Source of the DNA: Actinoplanes octamycinicus
GTDB lineage: Bacteria; Actinomycetota; Actinomycetes; Mycobacteriales; Micromonosporaceae
Direction: 5' to 3'
DNA: 64,000 nt
Assembly: GCF_014205225.1 (NCBI RefSeq)
Contig: NZ_JACHNB010000001.1
Location: 2,523,501-2,587,500, forward strand
Shown here: piece after piece, positions 39,998 to 47,884 of the stretch
Layout: each line of letters starts with the position of its first letter
Position numbering within the stretch: the stretch's first letter is position 1
The notes under the pieces: generated by a model
What the model saw: only the letters and a program-made list of their open reading frames with translations
Told to the model about the DNA's origin: nothing
Database searches by the model: none
Translations under genes and position numbers: made by a program

Positions 39998-40831
39998 GTG
40001 TCTCGTCAGGATTCCGGGATCCAGCTGAAGTCGGCGGAGCAGATCGAGAAGATGCGGGCGGCCGGTCTGGTCGTCCACGCGGCGCTGGAGGCGATGCGCG
40101 AGGCTGTCGCCCCCGGCGTTTCGACCGCCGACCTCGACGCCATCGCGGAGAAGGTGATCCGCGACCACGGGGCGATCCCGTCGTTCAAGGGCTACCACGG
40201 CTTCCCGGCCTCGATCTGCGCGTCGAACAACGAGCAGGTCGTGCACGGCATCCCGAGCCACGAGCAGATCCTCGTCGAGGGCGACCTGATCTCGCTGGAC
40301 TGCGGCGCGATCCTCAACGACTGGCACGGCGACTCGGCGATCACGGTGGGCGTCGGCGAGACCGACCCGGCGCTGCTGCGGATGGCCGAGGTGGCCGAGG
40401 ACGCGATGTGGGCCGGGATCGCCGCCGCCGCCCGCGGGGTGGCGAACGGGCGGGGCCGGCTCACCGACATCTCGTTCAACATCGAGAAGGTGATCCGCAA
40501 GGCCGGGCGGTACGGCATCGTCGACGGCTACGGCGGGCACGGCATCGGCACCGAGATGCACCAGGAGCCGCACGTGCTCAACCACGGCAAGCCGGGGCGG
40601 GGCCCGCGGCTGGTCGCGGGGATGGCGCTGGCCATCGAGCCGATGATCACGATGGGTTCGCCGCGGACGCTGGAGCTCTCCGACGGCTGGACCGTGGTGA
40701 CCCGGGACGGGTCCCGCGCGGCGCACGTGGAGCACACCATGGCGCTGCTGGACGACGGGGTGTGGGTGACCACCGCCCTGGACGGCGGCCGGGCCCGTCT
40801 CGGCGATCTGGTGACCGCTCGGCAGCCCTAG
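39998..40831 (+). CDS. map: Methionine aminopeptidase, type I
   Basis: A 277-residue enzyme that removes the initiator Met. The five metal ligands are visible: Asp pair in LDCGAILNDWHGD, His in GHGIGTEMH, Glu in AIEPMIT and Glu in HVEHTM. The substrate His is in GYHGFPASIC. GTG start 1 bp after adk, so the two are translated together. Confidence 0.96.
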   Translation: MSRQDSGIQLKSAEQIEKMRAAGLVVHAALEAMREAVAPGVSTADLDAIAEKVIRDHGAIPSFKGYHGFPASICASNNEQVVHGIPSHEQILVEGDLISLDCGAILNDWHGDSAITVGVGETDPALLRMAEVAEDAMWAGIAAAARGVANGRGRLTDISFNIEKVIRKAGRYGIVDGYGGHGIGTEMHQEPHVLNHGKPGRGPRLVAGMALAIEPMITMGSPRTLELSDGWTVVTRDGSRAAHVEHTMALLDDGVWVTTALDGGRARLGDLVTARQP

Positions 40832-40864
40832 GATCACGAGCGCGCGCCTGGCATGCTGTGACGC

Positions 40865-41308
40865 ATGGGACGCGAGGGGATGCGCGCTGGCGACAGTGAT
40901 CGGCAGCGCGTAGCGGATCAGTTGAAGACCGCGCTCGACGAGGGCCGGCTCGATCTGAACGAGTACGACGAGCGGGTCCAGCGGGCCTACAGCGCCCGGA
41001 CCTACGCCGATCTGGACGGTCTCCTCGACGACCTGCCGGGCACCGTCCCGCCGCGGCAGTCGCAGGTGCAGCCGCACGCGCCGGCGGCGCACCCGGCCGC
41101 TGCGCCGGTCGGCAGGGACGCGCGGGGCCACGGCGGCCGGCACACCTTCCAGTCGGCCCTGACCGCCTTCCTGATCTGCACGGTGATCTGGGCGGTCACC
41201 TCGTTCACCGCGGGGCACGCCTACTATTTCTGGCCCGCCTGGGTGCTGATCCCGGTGATCATCACCGGCGTCGGCGCCCTGACCGAGCGCGGCCGTCGGG
41301 ACCGCTGA
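40865..41308 (+). CDS. DUF1707-type membrane protein
   Basis: A 147-residue protein with the N-terminal DUF1707 pattern (MRAGDSDRQRVADQLKTALD, then GRLDLNEYDERVQRAYSA), a proline-rich linker and two membrane segments (about 98-117 and 120-138). DUF1707 is common in actinobacterial membrane proteins of unknown role. Starts at 40865 or 40880 (which begins exactly with MRAGDSDRQ) are both possible; neither has a clear ribosome-binding site. It follows map by 33 bp. Confidence 0.75.
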   Translation: MGREGMRAGDSDRQRVADQLKTALDEGRLDLNEYDERVQRAYSARTYADLDGLLDDLPGTVPPRQSQVQPHAPAAHPAAAPVGRDARGHGGRHTFQSALTAFLICTVIWAVTSFTAGHAYYFWPAWVLIPVIITGVGALTERGRRDR

Positions 41309-41361
41309 GCGGGTTTCCGAGGGTCCTCCGGCGAGGCCGGAGAGGCCGCTGGGACCCGCGT

Positions 41362-41379
41362 GACACGCCCGACTCCGGG
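41362..41379 (+). promoter_or_regulatory. Partial copy of the rpsL/rpsJ leader motif before infA
   Basis: GACACGCCCGACTCCGGG matches the shared rpsL/rpsJ block at 16 of 18 positions, but here it lies upstream of the predicted infA promoter rather than inside a leader. Confidence 0.35.
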
Positions 41380-41395
41380 TAACGGTGACCTCGGT

Positions 41396-41424
41396 TTGGC
41401 GTCCCCGAAACGTGCGCGTAGACT
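41396..41424 (+). promoter_or_regulatory. infA promoter
   Basis: TTGGCG, exactly 17 bases, then TAGACT (41419-41424); predicted start near 41431, about 135 bases before infA. Confidence 0.6.
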
Positions 41425-41566
41425 GGCTTGCTGGCGCGCAGCGTCCACTCTTTCATGTCCTCAGCGCTTCGAGGACCGAGGGAGCCGCGGCTGGTCCGGA
41501 CCCCGAGCGGTTCGGGTACGACGTTGCACAGCCTGCCCCAGAACCCGATGTCAGGTAGCGGAGGAC

Positions 41567-41788
41567 ATGCCTAAGAAAGACGGAGCCATCGAGATCGAAG
41601 GCCGAGTGATCGAGCCCCTGCCGAACGCCATGTTCCGCGTTGAGCTCGCCAATGGTCACAAGGTCCTGGCACACATCTCCGGGAAGATGCGCCAGCACTA
41701 CATCCGCATCCTTCCCGAGGACAGGGTCGTCGTCGAACTCTCGCCGTACGACCTGACCCGCGGGCGAATCGTCTACCGCTACAAGTAA
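41567..41788 (+). CDS. infA: Translation initiation factor IF-1
   Basis: A 73-residue OB-fold protein, [20 protein letters not shown] onward, that occupies the A site of the 30S subunit during initiation. CGGAGGAC precedes the ATG. It starts the infA-rpmJ-rpsM-rpsK-rpsD-rpoA-rplQ cluster. Confidence 0.97.
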   Translation: MPKKDGAIEIEGRVIEPLPNAMFRVELANGHKVLAHISGKMRQHYIRILPEDRVVVELSPYDLTRGRIVYRYK

Positions 41789-41837
41789 CGGGTCACGGGG
41801 TCTCCACATCCCGTCTGACTGAGAGTTAAGGCAAACC

Positions 41838-41954
41838 GTGAAGGTCAAGCCGAGCGTCAAGCGGATCTGCAACAACTGCCGGATCATCCGGCGGCACGGC
41901 CGGGTCATGGTCATCTGCTCCACCGACCCGCGTCACAAGCAGCGCCAGGGCTGA
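41838..41954 (+). CDS. rpmJ: 50S ribosomal protein L36
   Basis: A 38-residue protein, [20 protein letters not shown] onward. The zinc ligands C11, C14, C27 and H33 are all present, so this is the zinc-binding form. GTG start, 49 bp after infA. It was found directly in the nucleotide sequence because of its size. A 150-bp structured gap separates it from rpsM. Confidence 0.96.
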   Translation: MKVKPSVKRICNNCRIIRRHGRVMVICSTDPRHKQRQG

Positions 41955-41987
41955 GTAGACCCGCGCAGGATCCGCACCACTGAATAA

Positions 41988-42066
41988 GCCCGTCCCAGCC
42001 GCCATCCGGCGGCTGTACCCCCGGTCGGAGGCCGGGGCCCGCCCGGGCAGGCGGGGAGGGACGGGC
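41988..42066 (+). promoter_or_regulatory. Four-way-junction RNA structure upstream of rpsM
   Basis: An outer 9-bp stem (GCCCGTCCC 41988-41996 with GGGACGGGC 42058-42066) encloses three consecutive hairpins: AGCCGCC/GGCGGCT (41997-42014), CCCCGG/CCGGGG (42019-42037) and CCCGCC/GGCGGG (42038-42055). All stems are perfect. It ends 38 bases before the rpsM ATG. No known family was recognised; an autoregulatory ribosomal leader is the leading guess. Confidence 0.6.
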
Positions 42067-42104
42067 ACAGACCTCCGCGACAACAACGAGGAGTACGCCC
42101 ACTA

Positions 42105-42485
42105 ATGGCACGTCTCGTCGGCGTCGATCTTCCCCGCGAGAAGCGGATGGAGATCGCGCTCACCTACATCTTCGGGATCGGGCGCACCCGGTCTGTCGAA
42201 GCACTGAACGCTACGGCGATCGACCTGAACAAGCGCGCCAAGGACCTCACTGAAGAGGAGCTGCTGAAGCTCCGCGAATACATTGAGGCCAACTTCAAGG
42301 TTGAGGGCGACCTGCGCCGCGAGGTCGCCGCGGACATCCGCCGCAAGGTTGAGATCGGCTGCTACGCCGGCATCCGCCACCGCAAGGGCCTGCCCGTTCG
42401 GGGTCAGCGGACCCGGACCAACGCTCGTACCCGTAAGGGCCCGAAGCGCACGGTCGCCGGTAAGAAGAAGCCCGGTCGGAAGTAA
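42105..42485 (+). CDS. rpsM: 30S ribosomal protein S13
   Basis: A 126-residue protein, [20 protein letters not shown] onward, with the basic tail [18 protein letters not shown] that reaches P-site tRNA. It is the first gene after the junction-type leader and starts an alpha-operon-like cluster; rpsK follows after 17 bp. Confidence 0.97.
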   Translation: MARLVGVDLPREKRMEIALTYIFGIGRTRSVEALNATAIDLNKRAKDLTEEELLKLREYIEANFKVEGDLRREVAADIRRKVEIGCYAGIRHRKGLPVRGQRTRTNARTRKGPKRTVAGKKKPGRK

Positions 42486-42502
42486 TAGGAGCGCACTGAC
42501 TT

Positions 42503-42910
42503 ATGCCACCGAAGGCACGCGCAGGGGCCGCAGTCAAGAAGGTCCGGCGCAAGGAACGCAAGAACGTCGCCCACGGGCAGGCGCACATCAAGAGCACCTT
42601 CAACAACACCATCGTGTCGATCACCGACCCGACCGGTGCGGTCATCTCCTGGGCCTCGTCCGGCCAGGTGGGCTTCAAGGGCTCCCGCAAGTCGACTCCG
42701 TTCGCCGCGCAGCTGGCCGCCGAGGCCGCCGCCCGCCGGGCCATGGAGCACGGCATGCGCAAGGTCGACGTGTTCGTCAAGGGCCCCGGCTCCGGCCGGG
42801 AGACCGCCATCCGTTCGCTGCAGGCCGCCGGTCTCGAGGTCGGTCAGATCTCCGACGTGACCCCGCAGCCGCACAACGGGTGCCGTCCGCCGAAGCGTCG
42901 CCGGGTCTAA
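42503..42910 (+). CDS. rpsK: 30S ribosomal protein S11
   Basis: A 135-residue protein with the conserved [19 protein letters not shown] and the C-terminal [18 protein letters not shown]. It lines the mRNA exit channel near the anti-Shine-Dalgarno sequence. rpsD follows after 16 bp. Confidence 0.97.
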   Translation: MPPKARAGAAVKKVRRKERKNVAHGQAHIKSTFNNTIVSITDPTGAVISWASSGQVGFKGSRKSTPFAAQLAAEAAARRAMEHGMRKVDVFVKGPGSGRETAIRSLQAAGLEVGQISDVTPQPHNGCRPPKRRRV

Positions 42911-42926
42911 GGGAGATATCGAAGCA

Positions 42927-43553
42927 ATGGCTCGTTACGTTGGTGCGGACTGCAAGCGCTGCCGCCGCGAGAAGATGAAGCTGTTCCTCAAGGGCAGCAA
43001 GTGCGACGGGCCGAAGTGCCCGTTCGAGTCGCGTCCCTTCCCGCCCGGCCAGCACGGCCGTGGCCGGACCAAGGAGACCGAGTACCTGCTCCAGCACCGC
43101 GAGAAGCAGAAGGCCCGCCGCGTCTACGGCGTGCTGGAGAAGCAGTTCCGCGGGTACTACGAGGAGGCTGTCACCAAGCCCGGCAAGACCGGTGAGGTGC
43201 TGCTGCAGATCCTCGAGTCGCGTCTGGACAACGTCGTCTACCGGGCCGGCTACGCCGCGTCCCGCGACGCCGCCCGCCAGCTGGTCAAGCACGGCCACTT
43301 CCTGGTGAACGGCGTCAAGGTCGACATCCCGTCGTACCGGGTGAAGGAGCACGACATCGTCACGCTCCGGGAGAAGTCCAAGGAGATGACTCCCTTCGTC
43401 GTCGCGCAGGCCCAGGCCGGTTCCCGGCCGGTGCCGGCCTGGCTCGAGCCCATCCCGAGCGAGATGAAGATCCTGATCCACACGCTCCCGGCCCGCGCTG
43501 TCATCGACACGCAGGTCCAGGAGCAGCTGATCGTCGAGCTCTACTCCAAGTAG
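42927..43553 (+). CDS. rpsD: 30S ribosomal protein S4
   Basis: A 208-residue primary 16S-binding protein. The N-terminal zinc finger is intact with C9, C12, C26 and C31, the zinc-containing S4 form. The S4 RNA-binding domain [20 protein letters not shown] is present. In E. coli S4 represses the alpha operon. A 15-bp hairpin follows before rpoA. Confidence 0.97.
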   Translation: MARYVGADCKRCRREKMKLFLKGSKCDGPKCPFESRPFPPGQHGRGRTKETEYLLQHREKQKARRVYGVLEKQFRGYYEEAVTKPGKTGEVLLQILESRLDNVVYRAGYAASRDAARQLVKHGHFLVNGVKVDIPSYRVKEHDIVTLREKSKEMTPFVVAQAQAGSRPVPAWLEPIPSEMKILIHTLPARAVIDTQVQEQLIVELYSK

Positions 43554-43560
43554 CAGCTCT

Positions 43561-43594
43561 TTCGAGGTGCCGGCCGCGAGGCCGGCACCTCGAA
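43561..43594 (+). terminator. 15-bp hairpin between rpsD and rpoA
   Basis: TTCGAGGTGCCGGCC pairs perfectly with GGCCGGCACCTCGAA, capped by GCGA (a GNRA tetraloop). It lies 7 bases past rpsD and 53 bases before rpoA. There is no T-run, so partial termination or RNA processing is as likely as full termination. Confidence 0.7.
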
Positions 43595-43647
43595 AACGCA
43601 TCGGACGGCCATCAAATAGCGGGTGGCCCGACAGAAAGAAGAACAGC

Positions 43648-44670
43648 GTGCTCATCAGCCAGCGGCCGACCCTCTCGGAGGAGTCGCTCAGCGAGACCCG
43701 CTCCCGGTTCACCATCGAGCCTCTGGAGCCGGGCTTCGGCTACACCCTCGGTAACTCGCTGCGGCGGACCCTGCTCTCGTCCATCCCGGGCGCGGCGGTC
43801 ACCAGCATCAAGATCGACGGCGTGCTGCACGAGTTCACCACGATCCCCGGTGTCAAGGAGGACGTGGTCGAGCTGGTCATGAACGTCAAGGAACTGACCG
43901 TCAGCTCCGAGCACGACGAGCCGGTCAGCATGTACCTGCGCAAGCAGGGCCCGGGCGACGTGACCGCCGGCGACATCCAGCCGCCGGCCGGTGTCTCGGT
44001 GCACAACCCCGATCTGAAGCTGGCGACCCTGAACAGCAAGGGCCGGCTCGACATGGAGCTGACCGTGGAGCGTGGCCGTGGCTACGTCACCGCGGCGCAG
44101 AACAAGAGCGCGGGCGCGGAGATCGGCCGGATCCCGGTCGACTCGATCTACTCGCCGGTGCTCAAGGTCACCTACCGTGTCGAGGCGACCCGTGTCGAGC
44201 AGCGCACCGACTTCGACCGTCTGATCATCGACGTCGAGTCGAAGGCGTCCATCTCGCCGCGGACCGCGCTGGCCTCGGCCGGCTCGACCCTGGTCGAGCT
44301 CTTCGGCCTGTGCCGGGAGCTGGACGAGACCGCCGAGGGCATCGACATCGGCCCGTCGCCGCAGGACGCGCAGCTCGCTGCCGACCTGGCGCTGCCGATC
44401 GAGGAGCTGGACCTCACCGTTCGTTCGTACAACTGCCTCAAGCGCGAGGGCATCAACAGCGTGGGCGAGTTGATAGGGCGTACGGAGGCCGACCTTCTGG
44501 ACATCCGGAACTTCGGCCAGAAGTCCATCGACGAGGTCAAGATGAAGCTCGCCGGAATGGGCCTGGGCCTGAAGGACAGCGCGCCTTCCTTTGACCCGGC
44601 GCACGTCGTGGACTCGTTCGGCGACGTGGATTACGACACCGACGACTACCGCGAGACCGAGCAGCTCTAA
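43648..44670 (+). CDS. rpoA: RNA polymerase subunit alpha
   Basis: A 340-residue subunit beginning [20 protein letters not shown], with the assembly domain motif [20 protein letters not shown] and the C-terminal domain [19 protein letters not shown]. The GTG at 43648 gives the standard actinobacterial N-terminus; the frame upstream of it runs back through the hairpin and is rejected. Alpha dimers start RNA polymerase assembly. rplQ follows after 39 bp. Confidence 0.97.
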   Translation: MLISQRPTLSEESLSETRSRFTIEPLEPGFGYTLGNSLRRTLLSSIPGAAVTSIKIDGVLHEFTTIPGVKEDVVELVMNVKELTVSSEHDEPVSMYLRKQGPGDVTAGDIQPPAGVSVHNPDLKLATLNSKGRLDMELTVERGRGYVTAAQNKSAGAEIGRIPVDSIYSPVLKVTYRVEATRVEQRTDFDRLIIDVESKASISPRTALASAGSTLVELFGLCRELDETAEGIDIGPSPQDAQLAADLALPIEELDLTVRSYNCLKREGINSVGELIGRTEADLLDIRNFGQKSIDEVKMKLAGMGLGLKDSAPSFDPAHVVDSFGDVDYDTDDYRETEQL

Positions 44671-44709
44671 GCTCTCGGGCCTGCGCCATCTTTTCAAGGA
44701 GCATCTGAA

Positions 44710-45279
44710 ATGCCCACGCCCACCAAGGGTGCCCGCCTCGGCGGCAGCCCGGCACACGAGAAGCTCATCATGGCCAACCTGGCCACCGAGCTCTTCCGGC
44801 ACGGGAAGATCAAGACCACCGAGACCAAGGCGAAGCGGCTGCGCCCGCTGGCTGAGCAGCTCATCACGAAGGCCAAGCGGGGCGACCTGCACGCCCGTCG
44901 CCGGGTGCTGACCGTCGTGAAGGACAAGGACGTCGTGTACGCCCTGTTCGAGCAGATCGCTCCGCGGTACACCGGCCGCCCCGGTGGTTACACCCGGATC
45001 ACCAAGACCGGTCCCCGCAAGGGCGACGCCGCTCCGATGGCGATCATCGAGCTGGTCGAGGAGGCTCCGGTCGCGGCCACCACCGCGCCGGCCGCCAAGG
45101 CTGCCGCTCGCAAGGCCACCGCGCAGCAGGACAAGGTCGAGGCCCTGGCCCCGGAGGAGACGACCCCCGCGGCCGTCGCCGACGACCAGGACTCCGAGCC
45201 GCCGGTCAACGCCTCCGGTGACAAGGGTGCCGAGGGCCCCGGTGACCAGGCCGAGGGCGACGACACCGCCAAGGCCTGA
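44710..45279 (+). CDS. rplQ: 50S ribosomal protein L17
   Basis: A 189-residue protein: a normal L17 core of about 118 residues ([20 protein letters not shown] onward) plus a C-terminal acidic, Ala-rich tail of about 70 residues that is absent from E. coli L17 (127 residues). It is the last gene of the cluster, closed by a terminator. Confidence 0.96.
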   Translation: MPTPTKGARLGGSPAHEKLIMANLATELFRHGKIKTTETKAKRLRPLAEQLITKAKRGDLHARRRVLTVVKDKDVVYALFEQIAPRYTGRPGGYTRITKTGPRKGDAAPMAIIELVEEAPVAATTAPAAKAAARKATAQQDKVEALAPEETTPAAVADDQDSEPPVNASGDKGAEGPGDQAEGDDTAKA

Positions 45280-45293
45280 CCTCGCGTCGACGG

Positions 45294-45325
45294 AAACCCG
45301 GCATCCTCTTGGGGTGCCGGGTTTT
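45294..45325 (+). terminator. rplQ terminator
   Basis: AAACCCGGCA pairs with TGCCGGGTTT (10 bp, 11-base loop), followed by a TTTT run. Confidence 0.85.
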
Positions 45326-45433
45326 CCTTTGGCCGGGTCCGTCAAGATAAAGATCATTTTCGGTACGACCGGAGCCCCGTGACAGCGGTCGCGCGAGGCG
45401 GGTCGTGGCCACGGCCGAGGAGCGCGCTGCGGA

Positions 45434-46258
45434 ATGACCGACACCGTCCGCCTACGACTCGACGTCTCCTACGACGGCGCGGACTTCTCCGGCTGGGCGG
45501 CCCAGCCGGGACGTCGTACCGTAGCCGGGGTTCTGACCGAAGCCCTTCAGCGCATCCTGGGCGCCGGAGGCGCCGACTGGCCGCTGGGTCTGACCGTGGC
45601 CGGCCGGACCGACGCCGGGGTGCACGCCACCGGCCAGGTGTGCCACATCGAGCTGCCCGCCGAGCGCTACGCGGAGCTGTCCGGCTCGCTGCTGCGCCGG
45701 CTGAGCGCGCTGATGCCGCCGGACGCCCGGGTCAAGGGCGTGCTGCCGGTGCCGGACTCCTTCGACGCCCGGTTCTCGGCCACCTTCCGCCGCTACGAGT
45801 ACCGGGTCTGTGACGACGGCTGGGGGCCGGAGCCGCTGCGCCGCTACGACACCCTCGGCTGGCTGCGCCCGCTCGACCTGGACCGGCTGAACGCCGCCGC
45901 GGCCGGGCTGCTCGGCGAGCACGACTTCGCCGCCTTCTGCAAGCGCAAGGAGCACGCCACCACGATCCGCGCGATCAACCGGCTGGACTGGCGCCGCGAG
46001 CCGGACCGCACGCTGGTCGCCACCGTGCAGGCCGACGCGTTCTGCCAGGCCATGGTGCGCAGCCTGGTCGGCGCGATGCTCGCGGTCGGCGAGGGCCGCC
46101 GGGAGCCGGACTGGCCGGCCAAGCTGCTCACCCTGCGGGAGCGGTCAAGCGAGGTGACGGTCGCCCCGGCGCACGGGCTGACCCTGGTCGCGGTCGGGTA
46201 CCCGGGTGAGGCGGAGTACGGGTCGCGTGCGGATGCCACGCGTCGTCTGCGCGCCTGA
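45434..46258 (+). CDS. truA: tRNA pseudouridine synthase A
   Basis: A 274-residue enzyme that isomerises U38-40 in tRNA anticodon arms. The catalytic Asp is in GRTDAGVHATGQV; LDVSYDGADFSGWAAQPG at the start and the later FCQAMVRSLVGAML block are also typical. truA after rplQ is a common arrangement. The gene lies past the rplQ terminator, so it probably has its own promoter in the 154-bp gap. Confidence 0.96.
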   Translation: MTDTVRLRLDVSYDGADFSGWAAQPGRRTVAGVLTEALQRILGAGGADWPLGLTVAGRTDAGVHATGQVCHIELPAERYAELSGSLLRRLSALMPPDARVKGVLPVPDSFDARFSATFRRYEYRVCDDGWGPEPLRRYDTLGWLRPLDLDRLNAAAAGLLGEHDFAAFCKRKEHATTIRAINRLDWRREPDRTLVATVQADAFCQAMVRSLVGAMLAVGEGRREPDWPAKLLTLRERSSEVTVAPAHGLTLVAVGYPGEAEYGSRADATRRLRA

Positions 46259-46283
46259 TTTCCACAATCACGGGTTGTCCACA
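46259..46283 (+). other. Pair of DnaA-box-like sequences
   Basis: TTGTCCACA (46275-46283) matches the high-GC actinobacterial DnaA box exactly, and TTTCCACAA (46259-46267) is close, 7 bases upstream, between the truA stop and the convergent gene. Confidence 0.45.
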
Positions 46284-46389
46284 GGCGGACCGCGGGATCT
46301 TGGGATCTCTCGCGATACTGGCGGGGTGGTGGCCCCCCTGGGTGGGCGGGCTGGATCAGTTGGGCCGCGAACCGGCCGGAGAGCGCCAC

Positions 46390-47142
46390 TCACGCACGGC
46401 GGGCCAGGACCTGGTCGCTCAGGTACGTGTCGAGCAGGTGCGCGGTGATCTGCGGGAGCCGGGGGTCCTCGCCGAGCGCCGGCTCGCCGCCCGGGCCGGC
46501 GATCGCGCAGTAGATCAGGTAGTGGCCCCGGGCCCGCCAGCCGATCGGGGTGCCCGCGGCGGTCGGTGCGCCGGCCATCGAGGTGAACCCGCCGTCGCCG
46601 GTCTCGACCAGCCGGCGGACCCGGTCGGCGACCGCGGCGGCGCTCTGCGCGTCGGCCAGGTTCAGGATGCCGGCGGTGACCCGGTAGCCCCCGTCCGGCA
46701 CGGTGAGGTCGGCTCGCACGGCCTGGCTGCAGCCGTACCCGGACAGCGCGGACCGCAGGTCGCCGGTGACCGCGAGCCGGCAGTCGGCCTCGGCCACCGC
46801 TCGTTCCACCCGGTAGCCGGCGGCGCCGGCCGGAAAGGTCTCCGGGACGGTGAGCGGCGCCCGGTCGGCGGCGGACGGGCCGGCCGGGTCCTGCGGATCG
46901 TCGGCGACGATCAGGAAGCCGGACGTCAGGAAGATGCCCAGCACGATCAGGGCGGCCAGGCCGCGGGTGAGCAACTGGGCGGGATACGGCTCACGCCAGG
47001 CGTGCCGTCGCGGGCGGGCCTGAGTCCGGGTGTGCTGGCGGTGCTGGCCGGCGCTGGGCCGGGGAAGGCTCCGGACCAGGAACATCAGGTCGAGTGCCGG
47101 GGTGGCGCGGTGGGCGGAGCGGTTCGGGGTGGCGTACCGCAT
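46390..47142 (-). CDS. Membrane-anchored protein of unknown function
   Basis: A 250-residue protein: a basic cytoplasmic N-terminus (about 55 residues), one membrane helix (about 60-80, LAALIVLGIFLTSGFLIV) and an extracytoplasmic domain of about 165 residues with four cysteines. No family was recognised. The ATG at 47142 is chosen over one 54 bases upstream because a TACGTT hexamer (47155-47150) ends 7 bases before it, suggesting a leaderless mRNA; no ribosome-binding site is seen. It converges with truA. Confidence 0.65.
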   Translation of the reverse strand: MRYATPNRSAHRATPALDLMFLVRSLPRPSAGQHRQHTRTQARPRRHAWREPYPAQLLTRGLAALIVLGIFLTSGFLIVADDPQDPAGPSAADRAPLTVPETFPAGAAGYRVERAVAEADCRLAVTGDLRSALSGYGCSQAVRADLTVPDGGYRVTAGILNLADAQSAAAVADRVRRLVETGDGGFTSMAGAPTAAGTPIGWRARGHYLIYCAIAGPGGEPALGEDPRLPQITAHLLDTYLSDQVLARRA

Positions 47143-47237
47143 GGGTGACAACGTAGGAGCGCACGTCGATCGATGAACGCACAGCGTGTCCGCCACCCGG
47201 TCACCGCGGCGCCGTTGTGACGCGGGAGACTGAGCGG

Positions 47238-47858
47238 GTGACCGCCGAGCATTACTTCAGCACCGACCCGGACGCCCCGATGCGCCGGGGTGAGATCGAG
47301 TTCAGTGTGGCCGGCCGGGACTACCGGCTCGCGGTGGCCTCCGGGGTGTTCTCGGCCGGCCGGCTCGACCCGGGGACCGCGGTGCTGCTGCGCAAGGCCG
47401 AGCTGCCCGGCGCCGGCACCGAGGGTGCGCTGCTCGACCTCGGCTGCGGCTACGGCCCGATCACCTGCGTGCTGGCCACCGAGGCGCCCGGCGCGACCGT
47501 CCACGCGATCGATGTGAACTCCCGGGCCCGTGACCTCACCACCGAGAACGCGGCCGCTCTGGGGCTGGCCGCCCGGGTCCGGGTGAGCCCGCCGGACGAG
47601 GTGCCGGCCGACGTCACGTTCACCGAGATCTGGAGCAACCCGCCCACCCACGTCGGCAAGGCCGAGCTGCACGCGCTGATGGACCGCTGGCTGCCCCGGC
47701 TGGCCCCGGGCGGCGTCGCCTGGCTGGTGATCAACCGGAACCTCGGTGGTGACTCGCTGCACACCTGGCTGACCGGCAAGGGCTGGCAGGTGGAGCGGAT
47801 CGCCAGCCAGAAGGGCTTCCGGGTGCTCCGGGTGACCGGAAAACCGGCTGCTGTCTGA
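47238..47858 (+). CDS. RsmC-like class I SAM methyltransferase
   Basis: A 206-residue enzyme with the SAM-binding motif LLDLGCGYGPIT and the catalytic SNPPTHVG (NPP[FY]-type motif for base amino-group methylation). It resembles the catalytic half of RsmC, which methylates G1207 of 16S rRNA, but lacks RsmC's N-terminal half, as is usual in actinobacteria. GTG at 47238 with GGGAGA upstream; an earlier GTG at 47217 is possible. The rRNA target is inferred. Confidence 0.83.
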   Translation: MTAEHYFSTDPDAPMRRGEIEFSVAGRDYRLAVASGVFSAGRLDPGTAVLLRKAELPGAGTEGALLDLGCGYGPITCVLATEAPGATVHAIDVNSRARDLTTENAAALGLAARVRVSPPDEVPADVTFTEIWSNPPTHVGKAELHALMDRWLPRLAPGGVAWLVINRNLGGDSLHTWLTGKGWQVERIASQKGFRVLRVTGKPAAV

Positions 47859-47884
47859 GACCTTCACCAGGCAGGATGCCGGGC

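Noticed and set aside
43567..43647. N-terminal extension of rpoA
   Set aside because: The extension lies over the rpsD-rpoA hairpin; GTG at 43648 gives the standard alpha N-terminus.
46259..46283. Replication origin
   Set aside because: Only two DnaA-box-like sequences, no AT-rich region and no dnaA, dnaN or rpmH nearby.
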